Positions 1 to 6,486 of a stretch of DNA of 7,542 bases are shown in pieces. The DNA lies in contig DAIDKG010000162.1 in assembly GCA_027450125.1 (NCBI GenBank), positions 1 to 7,542 of the forward strand, read 5' to 3'. Numbering within the stretch: the stretch's first letter is position 1; each line of letters opens with the position of its first letter. The position numbers and the translations under genes are program-made. A model generated the notes under the pieces. The model searched no databases. It was given only the letters and a program-made list of their open reading frames with translations, and was not told the DNA's origin. The stretch is from Bordetella sp. GTDB taxonomy: Bacteria > Pseudomonadota > Gammaproteobacteria > Burkholderiales > Burkholderiaceae_B.

Positions 1-258
1 GATCACTACATCGCCAGGCGGCGGCAGGGGCGAGGGCGCGGCGGCCCGCCAATGGATGATTTCGACCCCGGCCTGGCACTGGCGCTGCGCAGCCGCGTCC
101 ATGCCGGGCTGGATGCGGGCGAAAGCCTGCAGATCGTCCACCCAGAGACGCACCTGCCAGCCCAGGCCGCGCGCCAGGCGGCGCGCCAGGCGCCAGCACA
201 CCCCGATGTCGCCGTAGTTGTCGACGACCTTGCAGAACAGGTCGGCGCGCAGGCTCAT
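1..258 (-). CDS. earP: EarP, EF-P arginine rhamnosyltransferase (5' part only, N-terminal 86 residues)
   Basis: EarP (DUF2331 family) transfers rhamnose from dTDP-rhamnose to a conserved arginine of elongation factor P, which activates EF-P for relieving ribosome stalling at polyproline; it is cytoplasmic. The minus strand reads from an ATG at 258 through the left edge without a stop. Near the N-terminus is the family signature FCKVVDNYGDIGVCWRLAR (residues 8-26). With the start at 258, the two aspartates of DNYGD fall at positions 13 and 17, the numbers reported for the catalytic aspartates of Pseudomonas EarP, which supports this start. The sequence continues with a GWQVRLWVDDL strand typical of the first Rossmann half of GT-B enzymes. 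An alternative ATG at 262 is out of frame with this protein and too near the ribosome binding site. It lies 47 bases after the DUF2863 gene on the same strand, so the two may be co-transcribed. In many genomes efp follows earP, but that would be outside this window. Confidence 0.93.
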   Translation of the reverse strand, partial: MSLRADLFCKVVDNYGDIGVCWRLARRLARGLGWQVRLWVDDLQAFARIQPGMDAAAQRQCQAGVEIIHWRAAAPSPLPPPGDVVI

Positions 259-264
259 GCATGG

Positions 265-269
265 CTCCT
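265..269 (-). promoter_or_regulatory. Ribosome binding site of earP
   Basis: AGGAG on the minus strand, six bases before the ATG at 258. Another ATG at 262 begins only two bases after it, so spacing favours the inner ATG as the true start of earP. Confidence 0.75.
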
Positions 270-305
270 GATTTCATTTAGGGCACGAACTTCTGGGACT
301 CGACA

Positions 306-1508
306 CTAGTGAAAGTGCGCAGGGGCGCTGGCGGCGTCTTCGGGCAGTTCCGCATGGACCATCTCGCCCAGCGGATTGGGGAAGTGGGGAGCGCCGCAAT
401 CCTCGCAGAATTCGGGCTGCAGCACGCCAGGGATGCGGCGCACCTCGCCCACCCCGTACTCCCGCAGGAGCGCCGTGATCTCCTCGACGGCGCCGGGCTG
501 CCCGTCGTCGATGGACTCTTCATCTTCGCGGCCATAGAGCGGCCATACGCAGCCGTAGTAGACATCGTTGCCGTGCGCGGGCGTGAAACCGATGCGGTAC
601 TCGTCCACACGGGTTTCGCCGCAACCGGCCACGACCGCGCGCAACTGGTCGGCGGGCAGGCCGACCGCGCTTTCGAGCCAATTGACGGCCGCGCGCAACG
701 ACAGCGGGCGCACGCGCCGGTCGGCTTCGCGGTTGCTGACGTAGTAGGCATCGGGCAGCAGGCACTCGATGCCGCAGCCCGGAAGCAGCCCTGCGATGGT
801 GGGCTGTGCCTGGCTTATCCATTGCTCCAGGCAGGCGTCGCGGCTGCTGGCCGGATCCTCGGGTTGCTCCTGCCAGCGGAACAGGGCCTGGCCTTGCGGT
901 ACGGCCACCGCGGCCACCAGGTAGCGGGTGTCGGCCAGCATGTGGGCCGTTTCCGCTTCGGCATCCGGCGCCGGCCTGACGGTTTCGGCGCCCAGGGCTC
1001 GGGCAGCCAGCTTGTGCAGCCATTGCCAGGTTTCCGAGAAGGTGCGCGGCATCTGGTCCAGGCTGAGCAGGCTGGGCATCAGCTCCACGCGCACGTCGCG
1101 GCTCAGCACATGGCCGTGCAGCTGGGCGAGCAGGGCCTGCTGCGCGGCGGCGGAAATCGGGCCGGCCGGAATGGCATAGCGCGTCCAGGCCAGGATGGGC
1201 GCCACCAGCAGCAGCACATCGTGGCGTACACCGTTCTTCTCGACCTGCATGGACTCGGACTGCGTCTCGGCCTGCTCGATCAGGATTTCGTAGGCGCCGG
1301 TATCCTGCTGCGCAAGATGATCGAGCGCGGCGTCCAGCGGGCCATCCTGTCCGCCGCGCAGCAGCTTGGTGATGGCGTCGCCGATCTGGGATTCCCAGTA
1401 CTGGTCTTCCACGCGGCTGCCCGAGCGGTTCAGGGCTTGGGCCAGCGTCACCAGACGCGTAGCGTCGCGGGTCAGGCGGGAGGAGGTTCGGCTGCGGGTT
1501 CGGGCCAT
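306..1508 (-). CDS. DUF2863-type protein of unknown function, C-terminal CxxC motif
   Basis: A complete 400-residue protein that I recognise as resembling the DUF2863 family of Burkholderiales; no function is established. It is predicted to be cytoplasmic, with no signal peptide or clear membrane segment. The N-terminus is basic and Ser/Thr/Arg-rich (residues 2-18). The middle is mostly helical and Ala/Leu-rich, with Trp-rich patches near 160-163 and 277. The C-terminal part carries CEDCGAPHFPNP (C368, C371) followed by VHAE (H385), which could be a small metal or redox site; this is an inference. Other cysteines are at 226, 245, 249, 296 and 320. The ATG at 1508 is chosen because an in-frame stop lies seven codons upstream with no other usual start between; no good Shine-Dalgarno is visible. 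It ends with TAG 47 bases before earP, so the two may form one unit, and it is divergent from the dioxygenase gene. Family assignment is from memory of the sequence pattern. The reading frame itself is secure: it spans 1.2 kb and has a coherent composition. Confidence 0.85.
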   Translation of the reverse strand: MARTRSRTSSRLTRDATRLVTLAQALNRSGSRVEDQYWESQIGDAITKLLRGGQDGPLDAALDHLAQQDTGAYEILIEQAETQSESMQVEKNGVRHDVLLLVAPILAWTRYAIPAGPISAAAQQALLAQLHGHVLSRDVRVELMPSLLSLDQMPRTFSETWQWLHKLAARALGAETVRPAPDAEAETAHMLADTRYLVAAVAVPQGQALFRWQEQPEDPASSRDACLEQWISQAQPTIAGLLPGCGIECLLPDAYYVSNREADRRVRPLSLRAAVNWLESAVGLPADQLRAVVAGCGETRVDEYRIGFTPAHGNDVYYGCVWPLYGREDEESIDDGQPGAVEEITALLREYGVGEVRRIPGVLQPEFCEDCGAPHFPNPLGEMVHAELPEDAASAPAHFH

Positions 1509-1725
1509 GAATCGATTCAGACTGCGTCAAGGAAAGCTTTGTAGTTTACCCCTTGGTTCCTCACGGCCGATACGCGCGGCGGCGCGAGCGCTTGCGCGCG
1601 AGGCCGCGGGGGCCCGGCGCCATGGTCTGCGGGCATTGATGCGTCCGAGGCAACAGTGCGTGCCGCCCGGGGCGATTTATTCCGGCGCGCAAAACGTCCA
1701 CAATGAAGCTGTTCATCGACCCTGC

Positions 1726-1729
1726 GGAG
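1726..1729 (+). promoter_or_regulatory. Ribosome binding site of the dioxygenase gene
   Basis: GGAG eight bases before the ATG at 1738. It decides the start: the frame stays open upstream to 1366, but that stretch lies mostly antisense to the DUF2863 gene and has no matching signal or family homology. Confidence 0.65.
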
Positions 1730-1737
1730 TTGCCGCC

Positions 1738-2511
1738 ATGCGCTGGCCCGTTCTTTTCGTTTCCCATGGTTCCCCCATGCTGGCCGTCGAGCCTGGCCGT
1801 ACCGGCCCCATTCTCGCGGACTGGAGCCGTTCCCTGCCCGAAAAGCCGCAGGGCATCCTGGTCGTGTCGCCGCACTGGATGACCCGCGGGCTGGCTGTCT
1901 CCACCCGCGATCAGCAAGTCGCCTGGCACGATTTCGGCGGTTTTCCCGAGGTTCTCTATCAACTGCAATACTCGGCGCCGGGCTCACCCGCCCTGGCTGC
2001 GCGCACGCGCCAGGCATTGGCCGACGCCGGGCTGCCCTCGGCCGACGACGCGCGCCGGCCCCTGGATCACGGCGCCTGGGTGCCGCTGCGGTATCTCTAC
2101 CCGGACGCCGATGTTCCCGTGGTCCAGCTTTCCCTGGATGCCGGCCGCGACGCCGCTGCCCAGTACGAACTCGGACGTGCCCTGGCACCGCTGCGCGACG
2201 AAGGCGTACTCGTGATCGGTTCGGGCTCGCTCACGCACAATCTGCGCGATATCGATCGCGACGGCGCTCCGCCAGCGGACTATGTGCGGCCTTTCCAGAA
2301 ATGGTACGCCGAGCGCCTGCAGCAAGGGCGCATCGATGAACTGCTGCAATGGGAGTTCGACGCGCCGCTCGCGCATCGCGCGCACCCCAGCGACGAGCAT
2401 CTCATGCCGCTGTACGTGGCGCTGGGCGCCGGCAGCGGCGACCAGGCCCGTCGCCTGAACGACGAAATCAGCTACGGCGCCCTGGCCATGGATGCCTACT
2501 CTTTTGGCTGA
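1738..2511 (+). CDS. ygiD: LigB-type extradiol ring-opening dioxygenase (YgiD / 4,5-DOPA dioxygenase family)
   Basis: A 257-residue cytoplasmic enzyme of the class III (LigB/DODA) extradiol dioxygenases, which open catechol rings with a metal centre. E. coli YgiD acts on L-DOPA in vitro, but the natural substrate of most homologues is unknown. Family motifs are in order: VLFVSHGSPM (H10), VVSPHW (H46), LDHGAWVPL (H111), GSGSLTHNL (H167) and HPSDEHLMPL (H216, H221). H10, H46, H167 and H221 correspond by position and context to the metal-binding histidines of YgiD, so the active site looks intact; H111 is the likely catalytic histidine of the plant DODA-like proteins. Length is normal for the family. 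A GGAG ribosome binding site stands eight bases before the chosen ATG. The gene is the only plus-strand gene here: divergent from the DUF2863 gene across 229 bases and convergent with acnA, sharing a bidirectional terminator. No catechol or aromatic pathway genes are near, so the substrate cannot be read from context. Confidence 0.93.
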   Translation: MRWPVLFVSHGSPMLAVEPGRTGPILADWSRSLPEKPQGILVVSPHWMTRGLAVSTRDQQVAWHDFGGFPEVLYQLQYSAPGSPALAARTRQALADAGLPSADDARRPLDHGAWVPLRYLYPDADVPVVQLSLDAGRDAAAQYELGRALAPLRDEGVLVIGSGSLTHNLRDIDRDGAPPADYVRPFQKWYAERLQQGRIDELLQWEFDAPLAHRAHPSDEHLMPLYVALGAGSGDQARRLNDEISYGALAMDAYSFG

Positions 2512-2555
2512 GGCGGTCGCTCCGTGCGCAAACCGCCCTTGTCCCGGCATACCTG

Positions 2556-2591
2556 AAAAAAATCGCCGCGCAATTTGCGCGGCGATTTTTT
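2556..2591. terminator. Bidirectional intrinsic terminator between ygiD and acnA
   Basis: A hairpin with an 11-bp perfect stem (ATCGCCGCGCA at 2562-2572 against 2576-2586) and a three-base loop. It is flanked by seven A on the left (2556-2562) and six T on the right (2586-2591), which can extend the pairing. The T-run on each strand follows the stem, so it should stop transcripts of the dioxygenase gene (45 bases after its stop) and of acnA (37 bases after its stop). Confidence 0.92.
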
Positions 2592-2597
2592 GTCATC

Positions 2598-2616
2598 CGC
2601 CCGGCAACGGCGGGCG
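2598..2616. other. Second hairpin in the acnA 3' untranslated region
   Basis: CGCCCG (2598-2603) pairs perfectly with CGGGCG (2611-2616) around a seven-base loop, between the acnA stop codon and the terminator. There is no T-run after it, so it is not a terminator on its own. It could be a structural or protein-binding element, or chance in GC-rich DNA. Confidence 0.45.
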
Positions 2617-2627
2617 ACGCGGGGCGA

Positions 2628-5330
2628 TCACGCCGCCAGCAGCTGGCGCAGCACGAAGGGCAATATCCCGCCATGCTTGTAGTAATCGACCTCGATCGGC
2701 GTGTCGATCCGCAACAGCAAGGTGACCTCCTGCCTGCTGCCGTCGGGACGATGGATGGTCAGCGTCACGTCCTGCATGGGTTTGATGCCATGTTCCAGCC
2801 CGGATACGTCGAAGGTTTCCTCGCCCGTGATCTTCAGGCTCTCCACGCTGTCCCCGCCCTTGAACTGCAGGGGCAGAACGCCCATGCCCACCAGGTTGCT
2901 GCGGTGGATGCGCTCGAAGCTGCGGGCGATCACCGCCTTCACGCCCAGCAGCTGCGTGCCCTTGGCGGCCCAGTCGCGCGACGAACCCGTGCCGTACTCT
3001 TCGCCCCCGAACACCACCGTAGGCGTGCCCTGGGCGACGTATTTCATCGCCGCATCGTAGATGGACATCTGTTCGCCGCCGGGCTGGAACAGCGTATCGC
3101 CGCCTTCGAAGCGGCTGCCGTCGGCGCGAGGCGGAATCATCAGGTTCTTGATGCGCACGTTGGCGAAGGTCCCGCGCATCATGATCTCGTGATTGCCGCG
3201 CCGCGAGCCATAGCTGTTGAAATCGGCCTTGAGCACGCCATGTTCCGTCAGCCACTTGCCCGCGGGCGAGGTTTCCTTGATGGAGCCGGCTGGCGAGATG
3301 TGGTCGGTGGTGACCGAGTCGCCGAAGATGCCCAGCGCACGGGCGCCCTGGACCGTCGGCATGGCGCCGGGCGTCATGCCGAAACCCTCGAAGAAAGGTG
3401 GTTCGGCGATATAGGTGGATTCGGGCCAGTCGTAGGTCTCTCCCTTGACGCCCTTGATGTTTTCCCAAAGCTTGCCCGGCTTGGTCTTGACCTGGCCGTA
3501 GTTGTCGCGAAAAGCGTTGGGGTCCATGGCGAACTTGAGCAGGGCATCGATTTCCTGCGTGGTGGGCCAGATGTCGCCCAGCCAGACATCGCCCTTCTTG
3601 CCGCGGCCGACGGGCTCGGTCATCAGGTCCTTGAGCACGGTACCGGCGATGGCATAGGCCACCACCAGCGGCGGCGAGGCCAGGAAATTGGCCTTGATGT
3701 TGGGGTGGATGCGCGCCTCGAAGTTGCGGTTGCCCGACAGCACGGCCGCGCACACCAGGTCGTTGGAGGTGATGGCTTCGTTCAGGTCGGCCGAGAGGTC
3801 GCCGGCATTGCCGATGCAGGTCGTGCAGCCGTAGGCAGCCACGTCGAAGCCCAGCTTTTCGAGATAGGGCAGCAGTCCGGTCTTGGTGAGGTAGCCGGTG
3901 ACCACGCGCGAACCGGGGGCGAGCGAGGTCTTGATGTGCCTGGGAACCGACAGGCCGGCTTCCACCGCCTTCTTGGCCAGCAGACCGGCCGCCAGCAGCA
4001 CGCTGGGATTGGACGTATTGGTGCAGGAGGTGATGGCGGCGATCAGGATGTCGCCATTCTTGACCTTGGTGCCGGCGCTGGTGGTGAAAGTCTGGGCCAG
4101 CTTGTCGGCCGGCTGGTTGAAGCCGTTCTCGGCAATCGGCTTGGAATACAGCGAGGTGAAGGTCTTCTTCAGGTTGCCGATCTCGATGCGGTCCTGCGGG
4201 CGCTTGGGGCCGGCGAGCGACGGTGCGATGGTGGCCAGGTCCAGCGTGAGCAGCTTGGTATAGCCGATGTCCTTGCCCTTGGGCACGCCGAACATCTTCT
4301 GCGCCTTGAAATAGGCTTCGAAGGCGGCGATCTCCTCGTCGCTGCGGCCGGTGCCCCTGAAGTAGTCGATGGTGCGCTCGTCGACCGGGAAGAAACCCAT
4401 GGTGGCGCCATACTCGGGCGCCATGTTGCCGATGGTGGCGCGGTCGGTCACGGACAGGCTTGCCGTGCCTTCGCCGCAGAACTCGACGAACTTGCCCACC
4501 ACCTTTTCCTTGCGCAGCATTTCGGTGATGGTCAGCACCAGGTCGGTGGCGGTGACGCCGCCGCGCAGCTTGCCCTTGAGTTCCACCCCCACGACATCCG
4601 GTGTCAGGAAGTACACGGGCTGGCCCAGCATGCCGGCCTCGGCTTCGATGCCGCCCACGCCCCAGCCCACCACGCCGATGCCGTTGATCATGGTGGTGTG
4701 GCTGTCGGTGCCCACCAGCGAATCGGGGTAATAGACTCCGTCCTGGGTGTGGTGCACGCCGCGTGCGAGATATTCGAGATTGACCTGGTGCACGATGCCG
4801 AATCCCGGCGGCACCACGCCGAATGTGTCGAAGGCCTGCATGCCCCACTTCATGAACTGGTAGCGCTCCTGATTGCGCTGGAACTCCAGCTTCATGTTCA
4901 GGTCGAGCGCGCTCTTGGTGCCGTAGTAGTCGATCATCACCGAGTGGTCGACCACCAGGTCCACCGGCACCAGCGGTTCGATGAGCTTGGGGCTCTTGCC
5001 CATTTTCTCGGCCACCGCGCGCATGGCGGCGATGTCGGCTAACAGCGGCACGCCGGTGAAGTCCTGCAGGACCACGCGGGCCACGACGAAGGGGATTTCG
5101 TCCTCGCGCCTGGCGTTGGGCTTCCAGCCGGCCAGCTGGCGCACATGTTCCTCGGACACTTTCTTGCCGTCGCAATTGCGCAGCACCGACTCGAGCACGA
5201 CGCGGATCGACAGCGGCAGCCTCTGCACATCCACGCCCAGGGCCTTGCCCAGGGCCGGCAGCGAGTAATACTGGGCGGTCTTCTTACCTATCTTGAATGT
5301 CTTGAGCGTGTTCAGCGTGTTTTGCGGCAT
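2628..5330 (-). CDS. acnA: Aconitate hydratase A
   Basis: Aconitase interconverts citrate and isocitrate through cis-aconitate in the TCA cycle, using a [4Fe-4S] cluster in the cytoplasm. The protein is complete at 900 residues, close to the roughly 890 of E. coli AcnA. The large N-terminal portion (domains 1-3) carries the cluster cysteines C436 (in SCTNTSNPS) and C502 and C505 (in YGCTTCIGN), plus substrate-region motifs VDHSV (residues 127-131) and GTDSHTT (207-213). After a linker near 570-640, the swivelling domain 4 follows, with [13 protein letters not shown] (670-682), [11 protein letters not shown] (707-717) and the active-site loop [12 protein letters not shown] (780-791). The ATG at 5330 has a strong AAGGAG five bases upstream. 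The gene lies 92 bases after the lipoprotein gene on the same strand, with no clear terminator or strong sigma-70 promoter between them, so read-through is possible. It converges with the dioxygenase gene. Fe-S-dependent 2-methylcitrate dehydratase (AcnD) is the main alternative, but the sequence is typical AcnA and no prp genes are present. All key residues are intact. Confidence 0.98.
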   Translation of the reverse strand: MPQNTLNTLKTFKIGKKTAQYYSLPALGKALGVDVQRLPLSIRVVLESVLRNCDGKKVSEEHVRQLAGWKPNARREDEIPFVVARVVLQDFTGVPLLADIAAMRAVAEKMGKSPKLIEPLVPVDLVVDHSVMIDYYGTKSALDLNMKLEFQRNQERYQFMKWGMQAFDTFGVVPPGFGIVHQVNLEYLARGVHHTQDGVYYPDSLVGTDSHTTMINGIGVVGWGVGGIEAEAGMLGQPVYFLTPDVVGVELKGKLRGGVTATDLVLTITEMLRKEKVVGKFVEFCGEGTASLSVTDRATIGNMAPEYGATMGFFPVDERTIDYFRGTGRSDEEIAAFEAYFKAQKMFGVPKGKDIGYTKLLTLDLATIAPSLAGPKRPQDRIEIGNLKKTFTSLYSKPIAENGFNQPADKLAQTFTTSAGTKVKNGDILIAAITSCTNTSNPSVLLAAGLLAKKAVEAGLSVPRHIKTSLAPGSRVVTGYLTKTGLLPYLEKLGFDVAAYGCTTCIGNAGDLSADLNEAITSNDLVCAAVLSGNRNFEARIHPNIKANFLASPPLVVAYAIAGTVLKDLMTEPVGRGKKGDVWLGDIWPTTQEIDALLKFAMDPNAFRDNYGQVKTKPGKLWENIKGVKGETYDWPESTYIAEPPFFEGFGMTPGAMPTVQGARALGIFGDSVTTDHISPAGSIKETSPAGKWLTEHGVLKADFNSYGSRRGNHEIMMRGTFANVRIKNLMIPPRADGSRFEGGDTLFQPGGEQMSIYDAAMKYVAQGTPTVVFGGEEYGTGSSRDWAAKGTQLLGVKAVIARSFERIHRSNLVGMGVLPLQFKGGDSVESLKITGEETFDVSGLEHGIKPMQDVTLTIHRPDGSRQEVTLLLRIDTPIEVDYYKHGGILPFVLRQLLAA

Positions 5331-5335
5331 GATGG

Positions 5336-5341
5336 CTCCTT
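5336..5341 (-). promoter_or_regulatory. Ribosome binding site of acnA
   Basis: AAGGAG on the minus strand, five bases before the acnA ATG at 5330. It is the strongest Shine-Dalgarno match in the window and fits a highly translated enzyme. Confidence 0.8.
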
Positions 5342-5422
5342 GCTGGGGTATGGGTTCGATGGGCGCGGTTCATTTTCCGGCGTTTTCCCGCGCTTGGCTA
5401 GGACGGCCTGAACAAAGCGGCG

Positions 5423-6001
5423 TCAAGGGCAGTACCGGTACTGCGCTGCGAAGCGGTCGGCGCGCGCCTGGACGATGCGGGCCACCCGCATCAGCCAGGC
5501 CTTGCGCTTGTAGCTGCCGCGGCGAAAGCCTGTCCAGCCTTCGTGATAGCCCAGGTACTGGTCGTAGGCGTCACCGAAGGGCACGCCGTCCAGTCGCCGG
5601 GTCTTGGTCATGTACCAGCCCATGAAGTCCATGGCGTCGGAAAAGTCGTCCCTGCTGACGAACCAGGCGCCGGTCTCGCGCTTGTAGTCGTCCCAGGTGT
5701 TGTCCTCGGCTTGCGCGTAGCCGTAGGCCGACGTCACGCGGCCCCAGGGGACGATGCCCAGGAAATAACGGCGCGGCGGCCGGGCCTGGGCGCGGAAGGT
5801 GGACTCCTGGTACATGATGGCAAAGGGCACCGGCACGGGAATGCCCCATTTGTCGTGCGCCTTGACGGCGGCTTCATGCCAGGCGGGTTTCTCGCGGAAT
5901 ATCGCACAGAGATTGTCGAGGTCGCGCGGGCGCGAAGTGTCTGTGGCGCAGCCGCCCAGCAGCAAGAGCAGCGGCACCAGGAACAACAGCAAGCCTCGCA
6001 T
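5423..6001 (-). CDS. Small lipoprotein with lysozyme-like (SLT) transglycosylase domain
   Basis: A 192-residue predicted lipoprotein. Residues 1-18 form a signal peptide with a long Leu/Val core and lipobox LGGC, with C18 as the lipidated cysteine; the following residues ATDTS lack an aspartate at +2, so outer-membrane sorting is expected. The mature part resembles short SLT-type proteins of Proteobacteria: AIMYQESTFRAQARPPR (61-77) supplies a candidate catalytic Glu66 in the usual ES.F context, and SAYGYAQA (91-98) stands where lytic transglycosylases have their GLMQ-like motif. GYHEGWTGFRRGSY (151-164) is a third conserved block. Such enzymes cleave the MurNAc-GlcNAc bond of peptidoglycan in the periplasm, but activity of this short family is inferred here. 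It is about half the length of MltC. A purine-rich AAGGAAGGG precedes the ATG by nine bases. It follows yggX by 101 bases and precedes acnA by 92, all on the same strand. A TAAAAT box about 40 bases upstream suggests a possible own promoter. Confidence 0.88.
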   Translation of the reverse strand: MRGLLLFLVPLLLLLGGCATDTSRPRDLDNLCAIFREKPAWHEAAVKAHDKWGIPVPVPFAIMYQESTFRAQARPPRRYFLGIVPWGRVTSAYGYAQAEDNTWDDYKRETGAWFVSRDDFSDAMDFMGWYMTKTRRLDGVPFGDAYDQYLGYHEGWTGFRRGSYKRKAWLMRVARIVQARADRFAAQYRYCP

Positions 6002-6040
6002 ATCGCTTTTCCCTTCCTTAGGGGATCGGATGATGCGGGG

Positions 6041-6046
6041 ATTTTA
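6041..6046 (-). promoter_or_regulatory. Possible -10 box upstream of the lipoprotein gene
   Basis: TAAAAT on the minus strand, 40 bases before the lipoprotein start, in an AT-rich patch within a GC-rich genome. The hexamer 17 bases upstream (AATCAC) is a poor -35 match, so this is only a candidate sigma-70 promoter. Confidence 0.3.
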
Positions 6047-6102
6047 TGCGCGCTTTGCCAAATGTGATTAATTGCGACAAAACTTGAAATATCTCGATGC
6101 CA

Positions 6103-6375
6103 TCAAGCCGAAGGCGGAACAAATCCTTGCGCTTCCACGCTGCCGTCTTCGAACAGGAACTTTTCCATTTGCTGCTGCAGATATTTGCGCGCGCGTGCAT
6201 CTGCGAGGTTGAGCCGGTTCTCGTTGACCAGGCGCGTCTGGACCTGTTTCCACTCTTCCCAGGCATCTTTCGAGATTTCGCGCCAGATGCGCGCGCCCAC
6301 CTCGCCGGGGTAGGGCGGATAGTCCAGCCCTTCGGCCTCGCGCTTGAGTTTCACACAGTTGATCATACGGGCCAT
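6103..6375 (-). CDS. yggX: YggX, Fe(II)-trafficking / oxidative damage protection protein
   Basis: A complete 90-residue YggX-family protein; the family is usually about 90 residues. In Salmonella and E. coli, YggX limits oxidative damage to Fe-S enzymes and has been linked to Fe(II) handling; E. coli yggX is controlled by SoxRS. It is cytoplasmic. The family signature runs the length of the protein: [10 protein letters not shown] with the conserved Cys7, [11 protein letters not shown] (15-25), [19 protein letters not shown] (39-57), [17 protein letters not shown] (60-76) and the C-terminal QGFVPP. The start MARM is canonical; the ribosome binding site is weak (GGCGG, five bases upstream). 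It lies 111 bases after argA, separated by a likely terminator, with a TAAAAT box about 41 bases before the start. The SLT lipoprotein gene follows on the same strand with no visible terminator between them. No SoxR- or OxyR-type site was recognised by eye. Confidence 0.97.
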   Translation of the reverse strand: MARMINCVKLKREAEGLDYPPYPGEVGARIWREISKDAWEEWKQVQTRLVNENRLNLADARARKYLQQQMEKFLFEDGSVEAQGFVPPSA

Positions 6376-6415
6376 GATTTGCCGCCATTGAATGGTGTTG
6401 AAAGAGACGGAGATG

Positions 6416-6421
6416 ATTTTA
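6416..6421 (-). promoter_or_regulatory. Possible -10 box upstream of yggX
   Basis: TAAAAT on the minus strand, about 41 bases before the yggX start. At 17-base spacing the -35 region would be GGTTTT, inside the right arm and T-rich tail of the argA terminator. The match is weak and it is a candidate only. Confidence 0.3.
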
Positions 6422-6431
6422 GCCTGCCCGG

Positions 6432-6466
6432 AAAACGCAAAACCCTGCGCTGGGCAGGGCTTTGCG
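6432..6466 (-). terminator. Intrinsic terminator after argA
   Basis: Read on the minus strand, a stem CGCAAA-CCCTGC type (6436-6448 against 6454-6466) has 12 paired bases, one internal mismatch and a five-base loop. It is followed by TTTT within and after the arm (TTTTGCGTTTT). It begins about 20 bases after the argA stop codon, so it probably ends argA transcripts before yggX. The broken T-run makes it likely but not ideal. Confidence 0.65.
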
Positions 6467-6486
6467 GCGTACAGGGCGCGGCCGAC

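Noticed and set aside
160..200. Direct repeat GCGCGCCAGGC-like within earP
   Set aside because: It encodes the conserved LARRLARG segment of EarP; the repetition follows from Leu-Ala-Arg codons in GC-rich DNA and is not a mobile or CRISPR repeat.
1525..1534. TTGACG on the minus strand before the DUF2863 gene as a -35 box
   Set aside because: It lies only about 20 bases before the start codon, too close to leave room for a -10 box and leader.
309..1544. A 411-codon plus-strand frame over the DUF2863 gene
   Set aside because: Antisense shadow; the minus-strand product has the family-like C-terminal motif and balanced composition.
1366..1737. Upstream extension of the dioxygenase frame by 124 codons
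   Set aside because: Arg-rich, partly antisense to the DUF2863 gene, and the family starts at the MRWPVLFVSHGSPM motif directly after a good ribosome binding site.
2349..5042. An 897-codon open frame on the plus strand opposite acnA
   Set aside because: It is an antisense shadow: high GC at third codon positions of acnA removes stops from the opposite frame. Its protein is rich in His, Gly, Ala and Arg with no recognisable domain, while the minus strand encodes an intact aconitase.
2593..5175. An 860-codon minus-strand frame overlapping acnA
   Set aside because: Out-of-frame reading of the same DNA, with an Arg/Gly/Pro-rich composition and no motifs.
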